The translations under genes and the position numbers were made by a program. Source: Elusimicrobiota bacterium (GTDB lineage: Bacteria > Elusimicrobiota > Elusimicrobia > Elusimicrobiales > Elusimicrobiaceae). From it: 20,867 nt of DNA. Below are positions 1 through 6,909 of this stretch, one piece after another. Location of the stretch: contig JAEWSL010000016.1 in assembly GCA_023398295.1 (NCBI GenBank), positions 1 to 20,867 of the forward strand, written 5' to 3'. Each line of letters starts with the position of its first letter. Positions within the stretch are counted from its first letter, which is position 1. Under the pieces are notes generated by a model that was not told the origin of the DNA, did not search any database, and saw only the letters and a program-made list of their open reading frames with translations.

Positions 1-93
1 GTATAAAAGGCCGTAATGCGTGAACTCGCAGTAACAGGCAAACATCACCGCAAAAACAAGAAAAACTAAAATAAACCGACGCAGCAGCCTCAT
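1..93 (-). CDS. N-terminus of an exported protein (partial, runs off the window)
   Basis: An ATG at 93 opens a 31-codon frame that stays open to the window edge. A strong purine-rich ribosome binding site (AGAGGGGGG) lies just upstream, and the gap to the tolA stop codon is only 12 bp, so it is almost certainly the next gene of the same operon. The visible residues form a signal-peptide-like stretch: a basic start (MRLLRR), a hydrophobic core, and a Cys at position 20 after M-F-A, which resembles a loose lipobox. After tolQ-tolR-tolA the expected neighbour is tolB or pal, but nothing in these 31 residues identifies either one. The exported nature is inferred from the N-terminus only. Confidence 0.7.
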   Translation of the reverse strand, partial: MRLLRRFILVFLVFAVMFACYCEFTHYGLLY

Positions 94-105
94 AAAAACC
101 CCCCT

Positions 106-849
106 CTACTCGTTCTTAAATTCCACCGTGACGGTAAGCGTATCCTTGCCGAAATCTTTGGGCAGCGGCGGGTACGGCGAAGAACCGCTTGCCGCTAAGG
201 TGGCGGCGTAATCATAAGTTTCGTCGCCGGAAGATTTTTCTATCATAATGCCGTAGACGACGCCGTATTTATCCACGCTGAAAGAAACAAGCGTCGCAAG
301 CCCCGCCACTTTGGGCATGCGTTTTTGCCACTCTCTCCACAAAGAATTGCGCACCTGCGTTATATACCACGGATAGGGGAAATTGCTGAAGCTGGCCTTA
401 ACTAAATTGCCAGAGCCGTCAACGCCTAAAGCGTGAGAGGCGGCCGGGTCCAGGTTTTCGGCTTTAACGTCTTTCAAGATGCTGGGTTTTGATAAAACTA
501 TTTTCTCTTCTTTGGGGGCGGGATTTTCCCTGGGGGCAGCTTTCTTGGGTGTTTTGGAAATTTGCTCTTTTGCGTTGTAGACCGCTTTCTTTTTTTCTTC
601 TTTAGGAGGGGCGGGGATTTCAGTTTTAATTTCTTTAACGGCCTCCGCCTTTGTTTCTTCTTTAACGGGGACGGGCTTTGCGGCGGCCTCTTCTTTAACG
701 CCGTAACGCGCCGCCGTCTGGGAACTTTGCCCTATAAAGTCAATGGTATACACCGCCTTGGGTTTTTGCGCAACAGGCCCGAGCGCGAAAAATAAGAACG
801 CAAATAAAAATACGTGTATTATGCCGGAATATACCAAAGACAAATTCAT
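106..849 (-). CDS. tolA: TolA/TonB-type energy-transducing protein
   Basis: A 247-residue periplasm-spanning protein that should transmit proton-motive-force energy from the TolQ/TolR (ExbB/ExbD) motor to the outer membrane. One N-terminal membrane helix (about residues 4-24) carries the SxxxH motif (S8, H12) that TonB and TolA use to contact the motor. It is followed by a Lys/Glu/Pro/Ala-rich linker (about 30-125) and a C-terminal TonB/TolA-like domain (about 150-247) with a Ser-Ser-Gly turn and a PYPPLP segment before the final strand. The motif set supports the family; whether it is TolA or TonB proper is not settled. The TolQ-like partner and the lolA/pgsA context favour a Tol role. The start has an AAGGG site, and the gap to tolR is 15 bp. 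Confidence 0.85.
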   Translation of the reverse strand: MNLSLVYSGIIHVFLFAFLFFALGPVAQKPKAVYTIDFIGQSSQTAARYGVKEEAAAKPVPVKEETKAEAVKEIKTEIPAPPKEEKKKAVYNAKEQISKTPKKAAPRENPAPKEEKIVLSKPSILKDVKAENLDPAASHALGVDGSGNLVKASFSNFPYPWYITQVRNSLWREWQKRMPKVAGLATLVSFSVDKYGVVYGIMIEKSSGDETYDYAATLAASGSSPYPPLPKDFGKDTLTVTVEFKNE

Positions 850-864
850 AAAAACCCTTCCCTT

Positions 865-1272
865 TTATCTTTTTTCCGCCACGCCGATGCCCAGTTTGGC
901 CGCGCCCAGCTTTTTAGCTATGTCAAAAACGTCTATTACTTTTTGCACGGGAACATTTTTATCGGCCTCAACAAGTATCGTCTTTTCGTAAGAGCGGCCG
1001 AGGCGCAAGGTAAGCTCTTCCGTAAGCTGGGAGGCGGAAACTTTATTGCCCATAACCGAAATAGCGCCGTCTTTTGTAATTTCCACGCGGATAACTTTAT
1101 CTTCCGCAACGCGGTTGACCGCGCGCGCAGAAGGCAGGTCCACCGTAAGCTGGGACTGCACTATAAAAGGCGTCATTACCATAAAAATGATGAGCAGTAT
1201 CAAAGTGATGTCTATAAAAGGCACCATATTGATATCCCCCATAACCTGCTTCTGGTAGCGGCGTTTTCTCAT
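865..1272 (-). CDS. tolR: TolR/ExbD family proton-channel subunit
   Basis: A 135-residue biopolymer-transport protein with one N-terminal membrane helix (about residues 17-35) and a periplasmic C-terminal domain. The helix begins with the family signature NMVPFIDITLILLIIFMV. D21 is the membrane-embedded aspartate that carries protons in ExbD/TolR. The length matches the family (about 130-150 residues). It lies 8 bp downstream of the tolQ-like gene and 15 bp upstream of the tolA-like gene, the standard motor-plus-transducer order. By homology it forms the stator/rotor complex with TolQ in the inner membrane. Confidence 0.93.
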   Translation of the reverse strand: MRKRRYQKQVMGDINMVPFIDITLILLIIFMVMTPFIVQSQLTVDLPSARAVNRVAEDKVIRVEITKDGAISVMGNKVSASQLTEELTLRLGRSYEKTILVEADKNVPVQKVIDVFDIAKKLGAAKLGIGVAEKR

Positions 1273-1280
1273 AAAATTTC

Positions 1281-1973
1281 CTAACCTACAAGGATTTTCA
1301 TGCCGTCAAGGGCGGAATCTTTTTTATCTTCTTTCAAAGACTGGATTTTGGCCGAGATAACTTCCTGCGACAGATATTCCAAATTCTTTGCAAAAAAGTT
1401 TACTTTGCTTAAAAAATAGTTGTAGGCAATCAAAGCCGGCACGGCCACAAATAAACCCGCGGCCGTATTAACAAGCGCTTCCGCTATGCCTTTTGCCACG
1501 ACCGAGGGCCCGCCCGCGCCGGAGAGCGAAGCTAAATCGGCAAAAGCGCGCATAACGCCTAAAACCGTGCCGAACAATCCTATAAATGGCGTCGTGCTTG
1601 CAAGCGTGGCCAGCACCGAAAGTTTGCGCGAGAGATTTGCAATCTCCCAGTCAATAATCGTATCGGCAAGGTCGTTAAGCTCTTCCAAACTCGTCTTGTC
1701 GGATTTGAGCAGATTAAGCACCAAAACCGAGGCCGCCGTCTTTGCGTAAGCCGCTTTGCGGCAAGAGTCCATTATCCTGTTCAAGTTGCGCGCGGGCAGG
1801 TGGTAGCGCACAAATTCCATAAGCTTGCGCGATTTGTTTATGTTTGCGCGGTACTTAAAGAATCTGTCTATCATTATCCCCACGGAATAAACAGAAAGAC
1901 CGAGCAGTAAAAATAACACGGGCCCGCCGGCCTTAAAAAGTTCCTTCAAACTGCCCATTTGCGAAAAATCCAT
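1281..1973 (-). CDS. tolQ: TolQ/ExbB family motor subunit
   Basis: A 230-residue inner-membrane protein with three predicted helices: near residues 15-35, then around 115-140 and 160-185. It contains the TolQ/ExbB core TTPFIGLFGTVLGVMRAF and, in the last helix, the GIAEALVNTAAGLFVAVPA segment. The IGLFGTVLGVM wording is closer to TolQ than to typical ExbB, as I remember the families. It forms the pentameric channel around TolR/ExbD. The start ATG is preceded by AGAGAGG, which lies next to the pgpA stop codon (19-bp gap), consistent with co-transcription and coupling. Confidence 0.9.
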   Translation of the reverse strand: MDFSQMGSLKELFKAGGPVLFLLLGLSVYSVGIMIDRFFKYRANINKSRKLMEFVRYHLPARNLNRIMDSCRKAAYAKTAASVLVLNLLKSDKTSLEELNDLADTIIDWEIANLSRKLSVLATLASTTPFIGLFGTVLGVMRAFADLASLSGAGGPSVVAKGIAEALVNTAAGLFVAVPALIAYNYFLSKVNFFAKNLEYLSQEVISAKIQSLKEDKKDSALDGMKILVG

Positions 1974-1992
1974 AACAGAACCTCTCTTCTCT

Positions 1993-2514
1993 TCAGATTA
2001 AATTAAAATATATAAGCGCAAGCGTAAGTAAATTTGCAAATAAACCCGCCGCGATATCGTCCAAAACTATACGCGCCCCGCTTAAATAATATCTGTTTTG
2101 TAAGGCGGGCGACGCATGCCTTGCAAGGCCTTCAAGTTTCTTTATAGGGTACGGTTTTACTGTATCAAAAATTCTAAATAAAATAAAGGCCGAAATTACG
2201 GCCGGACCTCCTTTGGGCAAAAACGCAGCCGCCGTAAAAAAACCCGCAATTTCGTCTATAACTATCTTGGGGTTATCTTCCCCCCCGTCTGAAAAATCCG
2301 CTTTTTGCGAAACAAAAACCGCAAACAAAATAAAAATTATTATAATAAAAAACTGCGCCGCTGCGTTTTGCGGCATAAAAAATAAATAAAGCAGCAGCCC
2401 TTCAAAACTGCCCAAAAGCCCGGCACCGGTATTTTTCCTGTTTCTTAAAATTGCCGTAGGCAGATAACTTATATAAGCGCCGCTGGCAAGAAAACGCAAA
2501 AACTCATTTTTCAC
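1993..2514 (-). CDS. pgpA: Phosphatidylglycerophosphatase A
   Basis: A 173-residue membrane phosphatase that converts phosphatidylglycerophosphate to phosphatidylglycerol, the step after PgsA. Family motifs are all present: an N-terminal glycine motif (GAGLLGS, about 30-36), the acidic DEIAG motif (D87, E88), the basic/acidic block FRIFDTVKPYPI (R114, D117, K120) and a late DDIAAG motif (D152, D153). These acidic residues are the likely metal-binding catalytic centre. The length matches bacterial PgpA (about 160-175). Its start overlaps the end of pgsA by 11 bp, so substrate producer and consumer are translationally coupled. Confidence 0.93.
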   Translation of the reverse strand: MKNEFLRFLASGAYISYLPTAILRNRKNTGAGLLGSFEGLLLYLFFMPQNAAAQFFIIIIFILFAVFVSQKADFSDGGEDNPKIVIDEIAGFFTAAAFLPKGGPAVISAFILFRIFDTVKPYPIKKLEGLARHASPALQNRYYLSGARIVLDDIAAGLFANLLTLALIYFNLI

Positions 2515-3133
2515 AAGGCAGGCTCCATGATTTTTTAAGCATTCCCCAGTTGTTTTTGAAATAGAAAAACGCGCTGAAAATCGTAACCGCCGCCGTTATA
2601 ACCGTAATAGGATACGGCAGTTTGTATAAGACGGTGTTTATAAGGCTTAAATTAAATTTTTCCGCGCCGTTTGTCATGGTAATGAGAATCTGCACGTCGG
2701 CTATAAAAAATATAAGTCCTATGGCTATGAGCTGCACCGTTGTCTTAAACTTTCCCCAGCGCTCGGCCGCAAGCACATGATTGTCTAAAGCCGCCAAAAC
2801 GCGAAGGGTTGAAACGGCAAGCTCCCTCATAATTATGAAAAATACCGCCCAGACCGGCACGTTTAAGGCCTCAATTTCCGTAAAGGCAAAGAAAGCCGCG
2901 CCGACCAATATTTTATCCACGAACGGATCCACTATCGCGCCAAAGGGCGTTGAGGTGTGCGTGCTGCGCGCTATTTTGCCGTCAATCCAGTCGGTGGAGG
3001 CGGCAACACCAAAAAGCAGCGAAGCCGCTATCAAAGCGTAGGGATTATTTGAAGTCATTAAAAGAAACATCAGTATTGCAATAGCCGCCCGCCACAGGGT
3101 TATTTTGTTGGCCAAAGTCATTCTCATTGTCAT
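2504..3133 (-). CDS. pgsA: CDP-diacylglycerol--glycerol-3-phosphate 3-phosphatidyltransferase
   Basis: A 209-residue polytopic inner-membrane enzyme that makes phosphatidylglycerophosphate from CDP-diacylglycerol and glycerol-3-phosphate. It carries the complete CDP-alcohol phosphotransferase signature DGxxARx8GxxxDxxxD: D51, G52, A55, R56, G65, D69 and D73, with an extra Asp at 48. The N-terminus (LANKITLWRAAIAI) matches the usual PgsA start. Three in-frame ATGs lie within the first five codons. The first (3133) is favoured because GAGGA sits 9 nt upstream, and it forms an ATGA overlap with the lolA stop. The C-terminal part is hydrophobic, as expected. Confidence 0.95.
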   Translation of the reverse strand: MTMRMTLANKITLWRAAIAILMFLLMTSNNPYALIAASLLFGVAASTDWIDGKIARSTHTSTPFGAIVDPFVDKILVGAAFFAFTEIEALNVPVWAVFFIIMRELAVSTLRVLAALDNHVLAAERWGKFKTTVQLIAIGLIFFIADVQILITMTNGAEKFNLSLINTVLYKLPYPITVITAAVTIFSAFFYFKNNWGMLKKSWSLPCEK

Positions 3134-3759
3134 TTTAACGCGTCCTCGTCAGCCTTCATATTCTTTTTAACGTCTTTAAGTTCGGTGCGCGTACGCGCGC
3201 CTTCGCTTGAAATTATAATTTCCATAGGAAATTTATCTTTCTTATCCAGCAAAAATTCCAATTCGTAAGAGCCGTCTTTTTTGACCTCGGGCTCTAAAAC
3301 AACGTCGTAATAATCTTTTTTTTCTTCAAAAGATTTAACCTTATGGGTTTTAAGCAGGTTTTCGTAATTGCCGAAATCAAATAAAGCCCTGTTGACCTGC
3401 GTTTTGCCCCAGTCCTCCCAGGACATTTGCATAACAAAACGATTTTCATCGTCAAATATCTTAATAGTCTTTTTATCGGTAAAAGCGCTTTGAACGATTT
3501 TGCCGTTCTCAAGCGTGTCAAGACGTATTTTTTGCCCGTCTTTATATAACCTGCCCTGCGAGGAACTTATCGGCACGCCTTCAAAATCCGTAGTCTGGGT
3601 AAAAGAAAACTGCGCCGTCTTCAAATTCTTATCCCACGAAATAAAATCTTTAAGCGTCTGCTCGCGCGCGTCTTTTGCCGTAGGGGCAGCAGCCGCAAAA
3701 GGGCTTATGCAAAATAATAAAAAGCAGACTGCCGCCGCTTTATTTATAGACGGTTTCAT
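3130..3759 (-). CDS. lolA: LolA-like outer-membrane lipoprotein carrier
   Basis: A 209-residue secreted protein with a clear signal peptide (MKPSINKAAAVCFLLFCISP, cleavage probably after the AAA near residue 25). The mature part has the LolA/LolB-fold pattern: an early aromatic FTQ segment, an S-S-Q-G-R-L strand, an IRLD strand, then paired strands with K/D turns. LolA ferries lipoproteins across the periplasm from LolCDE to the outer membrane. The family is sequence-diverse, so the assignment rests on the overall pattern, the signal peptide and the length (family about 200). Its start lies inside the last 20 bp of ftsK, and its TGA stop overlaps the pgsA start as ATGA. Confidence 0.85.
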   Translation of the reverse strand: MKPSINKAAAVCFLLFCISPFAAAAPTAKDAREQTLKDFISWDKNLKTAQFSFTQTTDFEGVPISSSQGRLYKDGQKIRLDTLENGKIVQSAFTDKKTIKIFDDENRFVMQMSWEDWGKTQVNRALFDFGNYENLLKTHKVKSFEEKKDYYDVVLEPEVKKDGSYELEFLLDKKDKFPMEIIISSEGARTRTELKDVKKNMKADEDALK

Positions 3760-6091
3760 AGTTGTTTTCCCCGTCGTCTTCGGGCGAGCCTTGCTTTTCT
3801 TTAAGAGCCTGCAATTGCTGCTCTATTAAATCAAAATGTATTTCCCAGCGGTTTGAGCCTTCGGGTTTTGAAATAAAACCTTTCATCTCAAGGACGCTTA
3901 AAATATTTGTCGCGCGCGCAGAAGAACCAAAGTGGGATTTAAGCAAATCCTGCGACACTCTTCTTCGCTCTAAAATAAGAGAAAGCGCTTTTATCATTTC
4001 CTCGGGCGTAGTGCCAAGGCCGTCGGAGGCTTCCTCCCCGTCGGCCTTTACTTCCAAAGGCAGCTGGAAAGGATAGTCCGGCCCGCCCTGCGCGCGCAAA
4101 AAGTCGGTTACGCGCGTTATTTCTTCTTCCGAGATAAAAGTGCCCTGTATGCGCTTTGGCTTTGCGTCGCTTATGCCCAGATAAAGCATATCGCCTTTGC
4201 CTAAAAGCGCGTCTGCGCCGTTTGCGTCAAGCACTACGCGCGAGTCCACCTTAGAGGTTACCTGAAAAGCTATTCTAGAGGGCAAGTTTGCCTTTATAAC
4301 GCCCGTTACTACATTGGTGGACGGACGCTGCGTGCATAAAATCAAATGTATACCCATGGCGCGGCCCATCTGCGTGAGCCGCTGGACGGAATCTTCTATA
4401 GCCGCTTTTGTTTGCAGCATTAAATCTGCCAGTTCGTCTATTACCACGATAACGTAAAAAAGTTTTTCTTCCCCGTGTTTGGCTGCCCAAACATTATAAG
4501 ATTCAAGATTTTTTACTTTTGCGATTTCAAAAATCTTCATGCGTTTTTCCATTACTTTTACCAAAGCCTGCAAAGATTTAACCGCGCCGGCGGAATCTTT
4601 TACAACCGACACGTCTTCGCAGTAAGTCTTGGGGTCGTAAAGATGCGGTATGCCTTCGTACAAAGTAAGCTCAACGCGTTTTGGATCTATAAGCAGAAGT
4701 TTAACTTCGTCGGGTTTGGCGCGGTAGAGTATGGAGGTTATCAAAGAGTGAACGCAAATGCTCTTGCCGGAATTTGTGGCCCCCGCAATAAGCAGGTGCG
4801 GCATGCGCGTTACAACAGCCGTTGCGGGCAGCCCGTCGGCGTATCTGCCAAGCGCAACGGTAGTTTTAGCCTTTGAGTTAAGAAAAGAATTATCCTGCAA
4901 AATTTCGCGGATAAACACTGTCAGAGGTTTTTCATTGGGAATTTCAAAGCCGATTGCATCTTTGCCGGGGATAGGCGCCTCAACCCTTATGCCGCGCGCT
5001 TTCATCGCAAGGGCTATATCGTTGGATAAAGACACTATGGAACTTATTTTTACGCCCGCATCGGGCTTTATTTCATAGCGCGTCACAACGGGCCCCGGGG
5101 CAACTCCGGTAACGGAGGCTTGTATATCAAAACTCTTAAGCGTATCTTCTAAAAGACGCGTTGCAAGAGCAATTTCCTGATCCGTGGGGCCTATGACGCC
5201 GTTTACGGCCTCCGGCTCGTCAAGCAGGGAAATAGGCGGCAGGGTAAAATCAATCTTTTCCTTACGCGCGTTCTGCGGATCCAAAGCCTGGGCGACGGCC
5301 ATATCTGGAAACAGCTCCCCCTGCTGCGCGCTGCGGGCGGGTTCTATACGCGGGGGAAGTTTAATCTGTCCCGCCACGGGACGGTTTATTTTTGGAAGAG
5401 GTTTTGCCTCTTCTTCCGAAATATCCTCTTCGTTTTGGCCTTCTGCGACGGCGCGGCGCGGTTCGGCCTTATTTCCTTTCTCAAATTTTTCATTTTCGGC
5501 CTTAAGTTCTTCTTTCGCCTCTTTAACCTGCGTCTTAAATTGCGCGCGCGCCGACATCCAGGAAGAAAAATCGTCCCTTATTATTTCAATCGTTTTTCTT
5601 AGCGTAGCCGCCCACGCTATGTTAAACAAAATATGCACTCCGATAAAAGCGCTTACAAAACCCGCCAAGGCCGCGCCTACGCGTCCGCTGACGGATTTCA
5701 TAATTCCAAAGAACCAGCCGCCGGCCGCGCCGCCGCTCAAGGCGCTATTTGTAAAAATATCTTTAAGGAGGGCCGCCTCTGTACCGATGCCGACAAGAGT
5801 TAAAAATACGCCAAAAAGTAAAGTAAGCACTGCAAGCGTGCGGTATTTAACCGAACGCCAAAGCCAATAAAGTAAAAACAGAGGAAGGAAAACCGCCGCA
5901 AGTCCGAAGAATTTATACAAAGCCTTTGAAACGCTTTCCCCCAGCGGACCGTTTACCGTACCCACCCATAAAACCCACGTGAGCCACAAAAAGAACGCGC
6001 AGGAAAATATCCACGCAATGATAAGCCAAAGCCCCGAACCCCTGGAGGAGGGCTTTTGTTTAGTCCTTTTATATACGGTTTTATAGGCCAC
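3740..6091 (-). CDS. ftsK: FtsK/SpoIIIE DNA translocase
   Basis: A 783-residue septal DNA pump that clears chromosomes from the division site. About four membrane helices occupy residues 20-160. A charged, Glu/Lys-rich linker (about 175-290) follows. The alpha/beta motor has Walker A GATNSGKS (437-444), a conserved LLLIDPKRVEL strand (465-475) and Walker B VVIDE (549-553), followed by the CTQRPS motif (586-591). A C-terminal winged-helix gamma domain (about 700-750) should read polar KOPS-like sequences. The start is GTG (6091) with an AGG site 7 nt upstream. Length is typical of the short-linker FtsK type. The 3-prime end overlaps lolA by 20 bp. Confidence 0.97.
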   Translation of the reverse strand: MAYKTVYKRTKQKPSSRGSGLWLIIAWIFSCAFFLWLTWVLWVGTVNGPLGESVSKALYKFFGLAAVFLPLFLLYWLWRSVKYRTLAVLTLLFGVFLTLVGIGTEAALLKDIFTNSALSGGAAGGWFFGIMKSVSGRVGAALAGFVSAFIGVHILFNIAWAATLRKTIEIIRDDFSSWMSARAQFKTQVKEAKEELKAENEKFEKGNKAEPRRAVAEGQNEEDISEEEAKPLPKINRPVAGQIKLPPRIEPARSAQQGELFPDMAVAQALDPQNARKEKIDFTLPPISLLDEPEAVNGVIGPTDQEIALATRLLEDTLKSFDIQASVTGVAPGPVVTRYEIKPDAGVKISSIVSLSNDIALAMKARGIRVEAPIPGKDAIGFEIPNEKPLTVFIREILQDNSFLNSKAKTTVALGRYADGLPATAVVTRMPHLLIAGATNSGKSICVHSLITSILYRAKPDEVKLLLIDPKRVELTLYEGIPHLYDPKTYCEDVSVVKDSAGAVKSLQALVKVMEKRMKIFEIAKVKNLESYNVWAAKHGEEKLFYVIVVIDELADLMLQTKAAIEDSVQRLTQMGRAMGIHLILCTQRPSTNVVTGVIKANLPSRIAFQVTSKVDSRVVLDANGADALLGKGDMLYLGISDAKPKRIQGTFISEEEITRVTDFLRAQGGPDYPFQLPLEVKADGEEASDGLGTTPEEMIKALSLILERRRVSQDLLKSHFGSSARATNILSVLEMKGFISKPEGSNRWEIHFDLIEQQLQALKEKQGSPEDDGENNYETVYK

Positions 6092-6114
6092 TGAGTTACC
6101 TGCCGAAGTCCGCC

Positions 6115-6324
6115 TTATTTAACGGCCTTCACAATTTTATAATTGAGGCCCTCGGGCTCCACGGTAATTTTGCCTTCGCACAGAAGAACGCCCAGTGCAA
6201 GATACATAAGGGAGCCGGAAATGCGCAGCGCAACTTTAATTTGCCAGGAGCTCGCGCTTTCCCTATCTTTCAAAAAATCCATTATTTTAGCCGAAGAGGC
6301 CCAAACAGTTTCCTTAAAAGACAT
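6115..6324 (-). CDS. Small winged-helix protein (DUF2582-like)
   Basis: A 69-residue protein consisting of a single helix-turn-helix-like domain: a first helix around ETVWASSAKIMDFLKD, a middle helix pair, and a closing LALGVLLCEGKITVEPEG segment that resembles a recognition helix plus beta wing. The pattern, especially LALG...L...KI, matches my recollection of the winged-helix DUF2582 family; this could not be checked by search. There is a strong GGGGGG site about 9 nt before the ATG. It lies 13 bp after accB and 23 bp before ftsK, so it is co-transcribed with both. A regulatory role for the operon is possible but not shown. Confidence 0.75.
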   Translation of the reverse strand: MSFKETVWASSAKIMDFLKDRESASSWQIKVALRISGSLMYLALGVLLCEGKITVEPEGLNYKIVKAVK

Positions 6325-6337
6325 TGCGTTTACCCCC

Positions 6338-6826
6338 CTAAATTTTTTCTATCGCGAAAAGCAAATCACCGGGCTTGACGGGCTGTCCGTTTTCCACAAG
6401 AACTTTCTGTATAATACAATCGCTTGCGGCTTTGACTTCATTAAAAACTTTCATAGCCTCTATAAGGCATATCGGAGTGCCGGCTTTAACTTTATCGCCC
6501 TCGCGCACAAAAGGCGGAGCGGACGGGGAAGCCCCCCTGAAAAATATACCCATAAGAGGAGATTTTATAGTCTGAGCGTATTGCGCCGAATTTACCTGTG
6601 CTTCCTGCCGGGAAGAGGCGGGGCCTTCGCTTAAAACCGGGACGGCCACCTTCGCGGGGGCCATTCTTTCAAGCTTAACGCAAGTGCCTTTTTGTTCATA
6701 GGAGATGACGGCTAGATTATTGTCCTGCATAAATTTATAAATCTGTTTGACTTCTTTAAGCAGCGGACTTTCCTTGCCCGCGCAAGAAGCCGTCGCTTTG
6801 TTTTTAGGGGCTGTAGTTTTAGCCAT
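6338..6826 (-). CDS. accB: Biotin carboxyl carrier protein of acetyl-CoA carboxylase
   Basis: A 162-residue carrier subunit that swings biotin between biotin carboxylase and carboxyltransferase in the first step of fatty-acid synthesis. The C-terminal biotinyl domain (about 85-162) contains the attachment motif EAMKVFNEV with biotinyl Lys126; the more common form is EAMKMMNEI. Upstream is an Ala/Pro-rich linker, and an N-terminal helix-rich segment (KEVKQIYKFMQDNNL) that is normal for AccB. An excellent GGAGG site precedes the ATG. The usual partner accC is not adjacent; instead a winged-helix gene and ftsK follow. It appears to head the envelope operon, since an 83-bp AT-rich gap separates it from the upstream gene. 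Confidence 0.95.
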   Translation of the reverse strand: MAKTTAPKNKATASCAGKESPLLKEVKQIYKFMQDNNLAVISYEQKGTCVKLERMAPAKVAVPVLSEGPASSRQEAQVNSAQYAQTIKSPLMGIFFRGASPSAPPFVREGDKVKAGTPICLIEAMKVFNEVKAASDCIIQKVLVENGQPVKPGDLLFAIEKI

Positions 6827-6909
6827 AGAAATGACCTCCGTATTTCCGCTTTCTTATATATTACTAAATTTTAATATTTTTATACAGGAAAAGCCCTTTT
6901 TGCGCGTAG

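Noticed and set aside
5184..5870. Plus-strand open frame of 228 codons
   Set aside because: Antisense to the ftsK linker and membrane region, Ser/Ala-rich and without any domain or good ribosome binding site.
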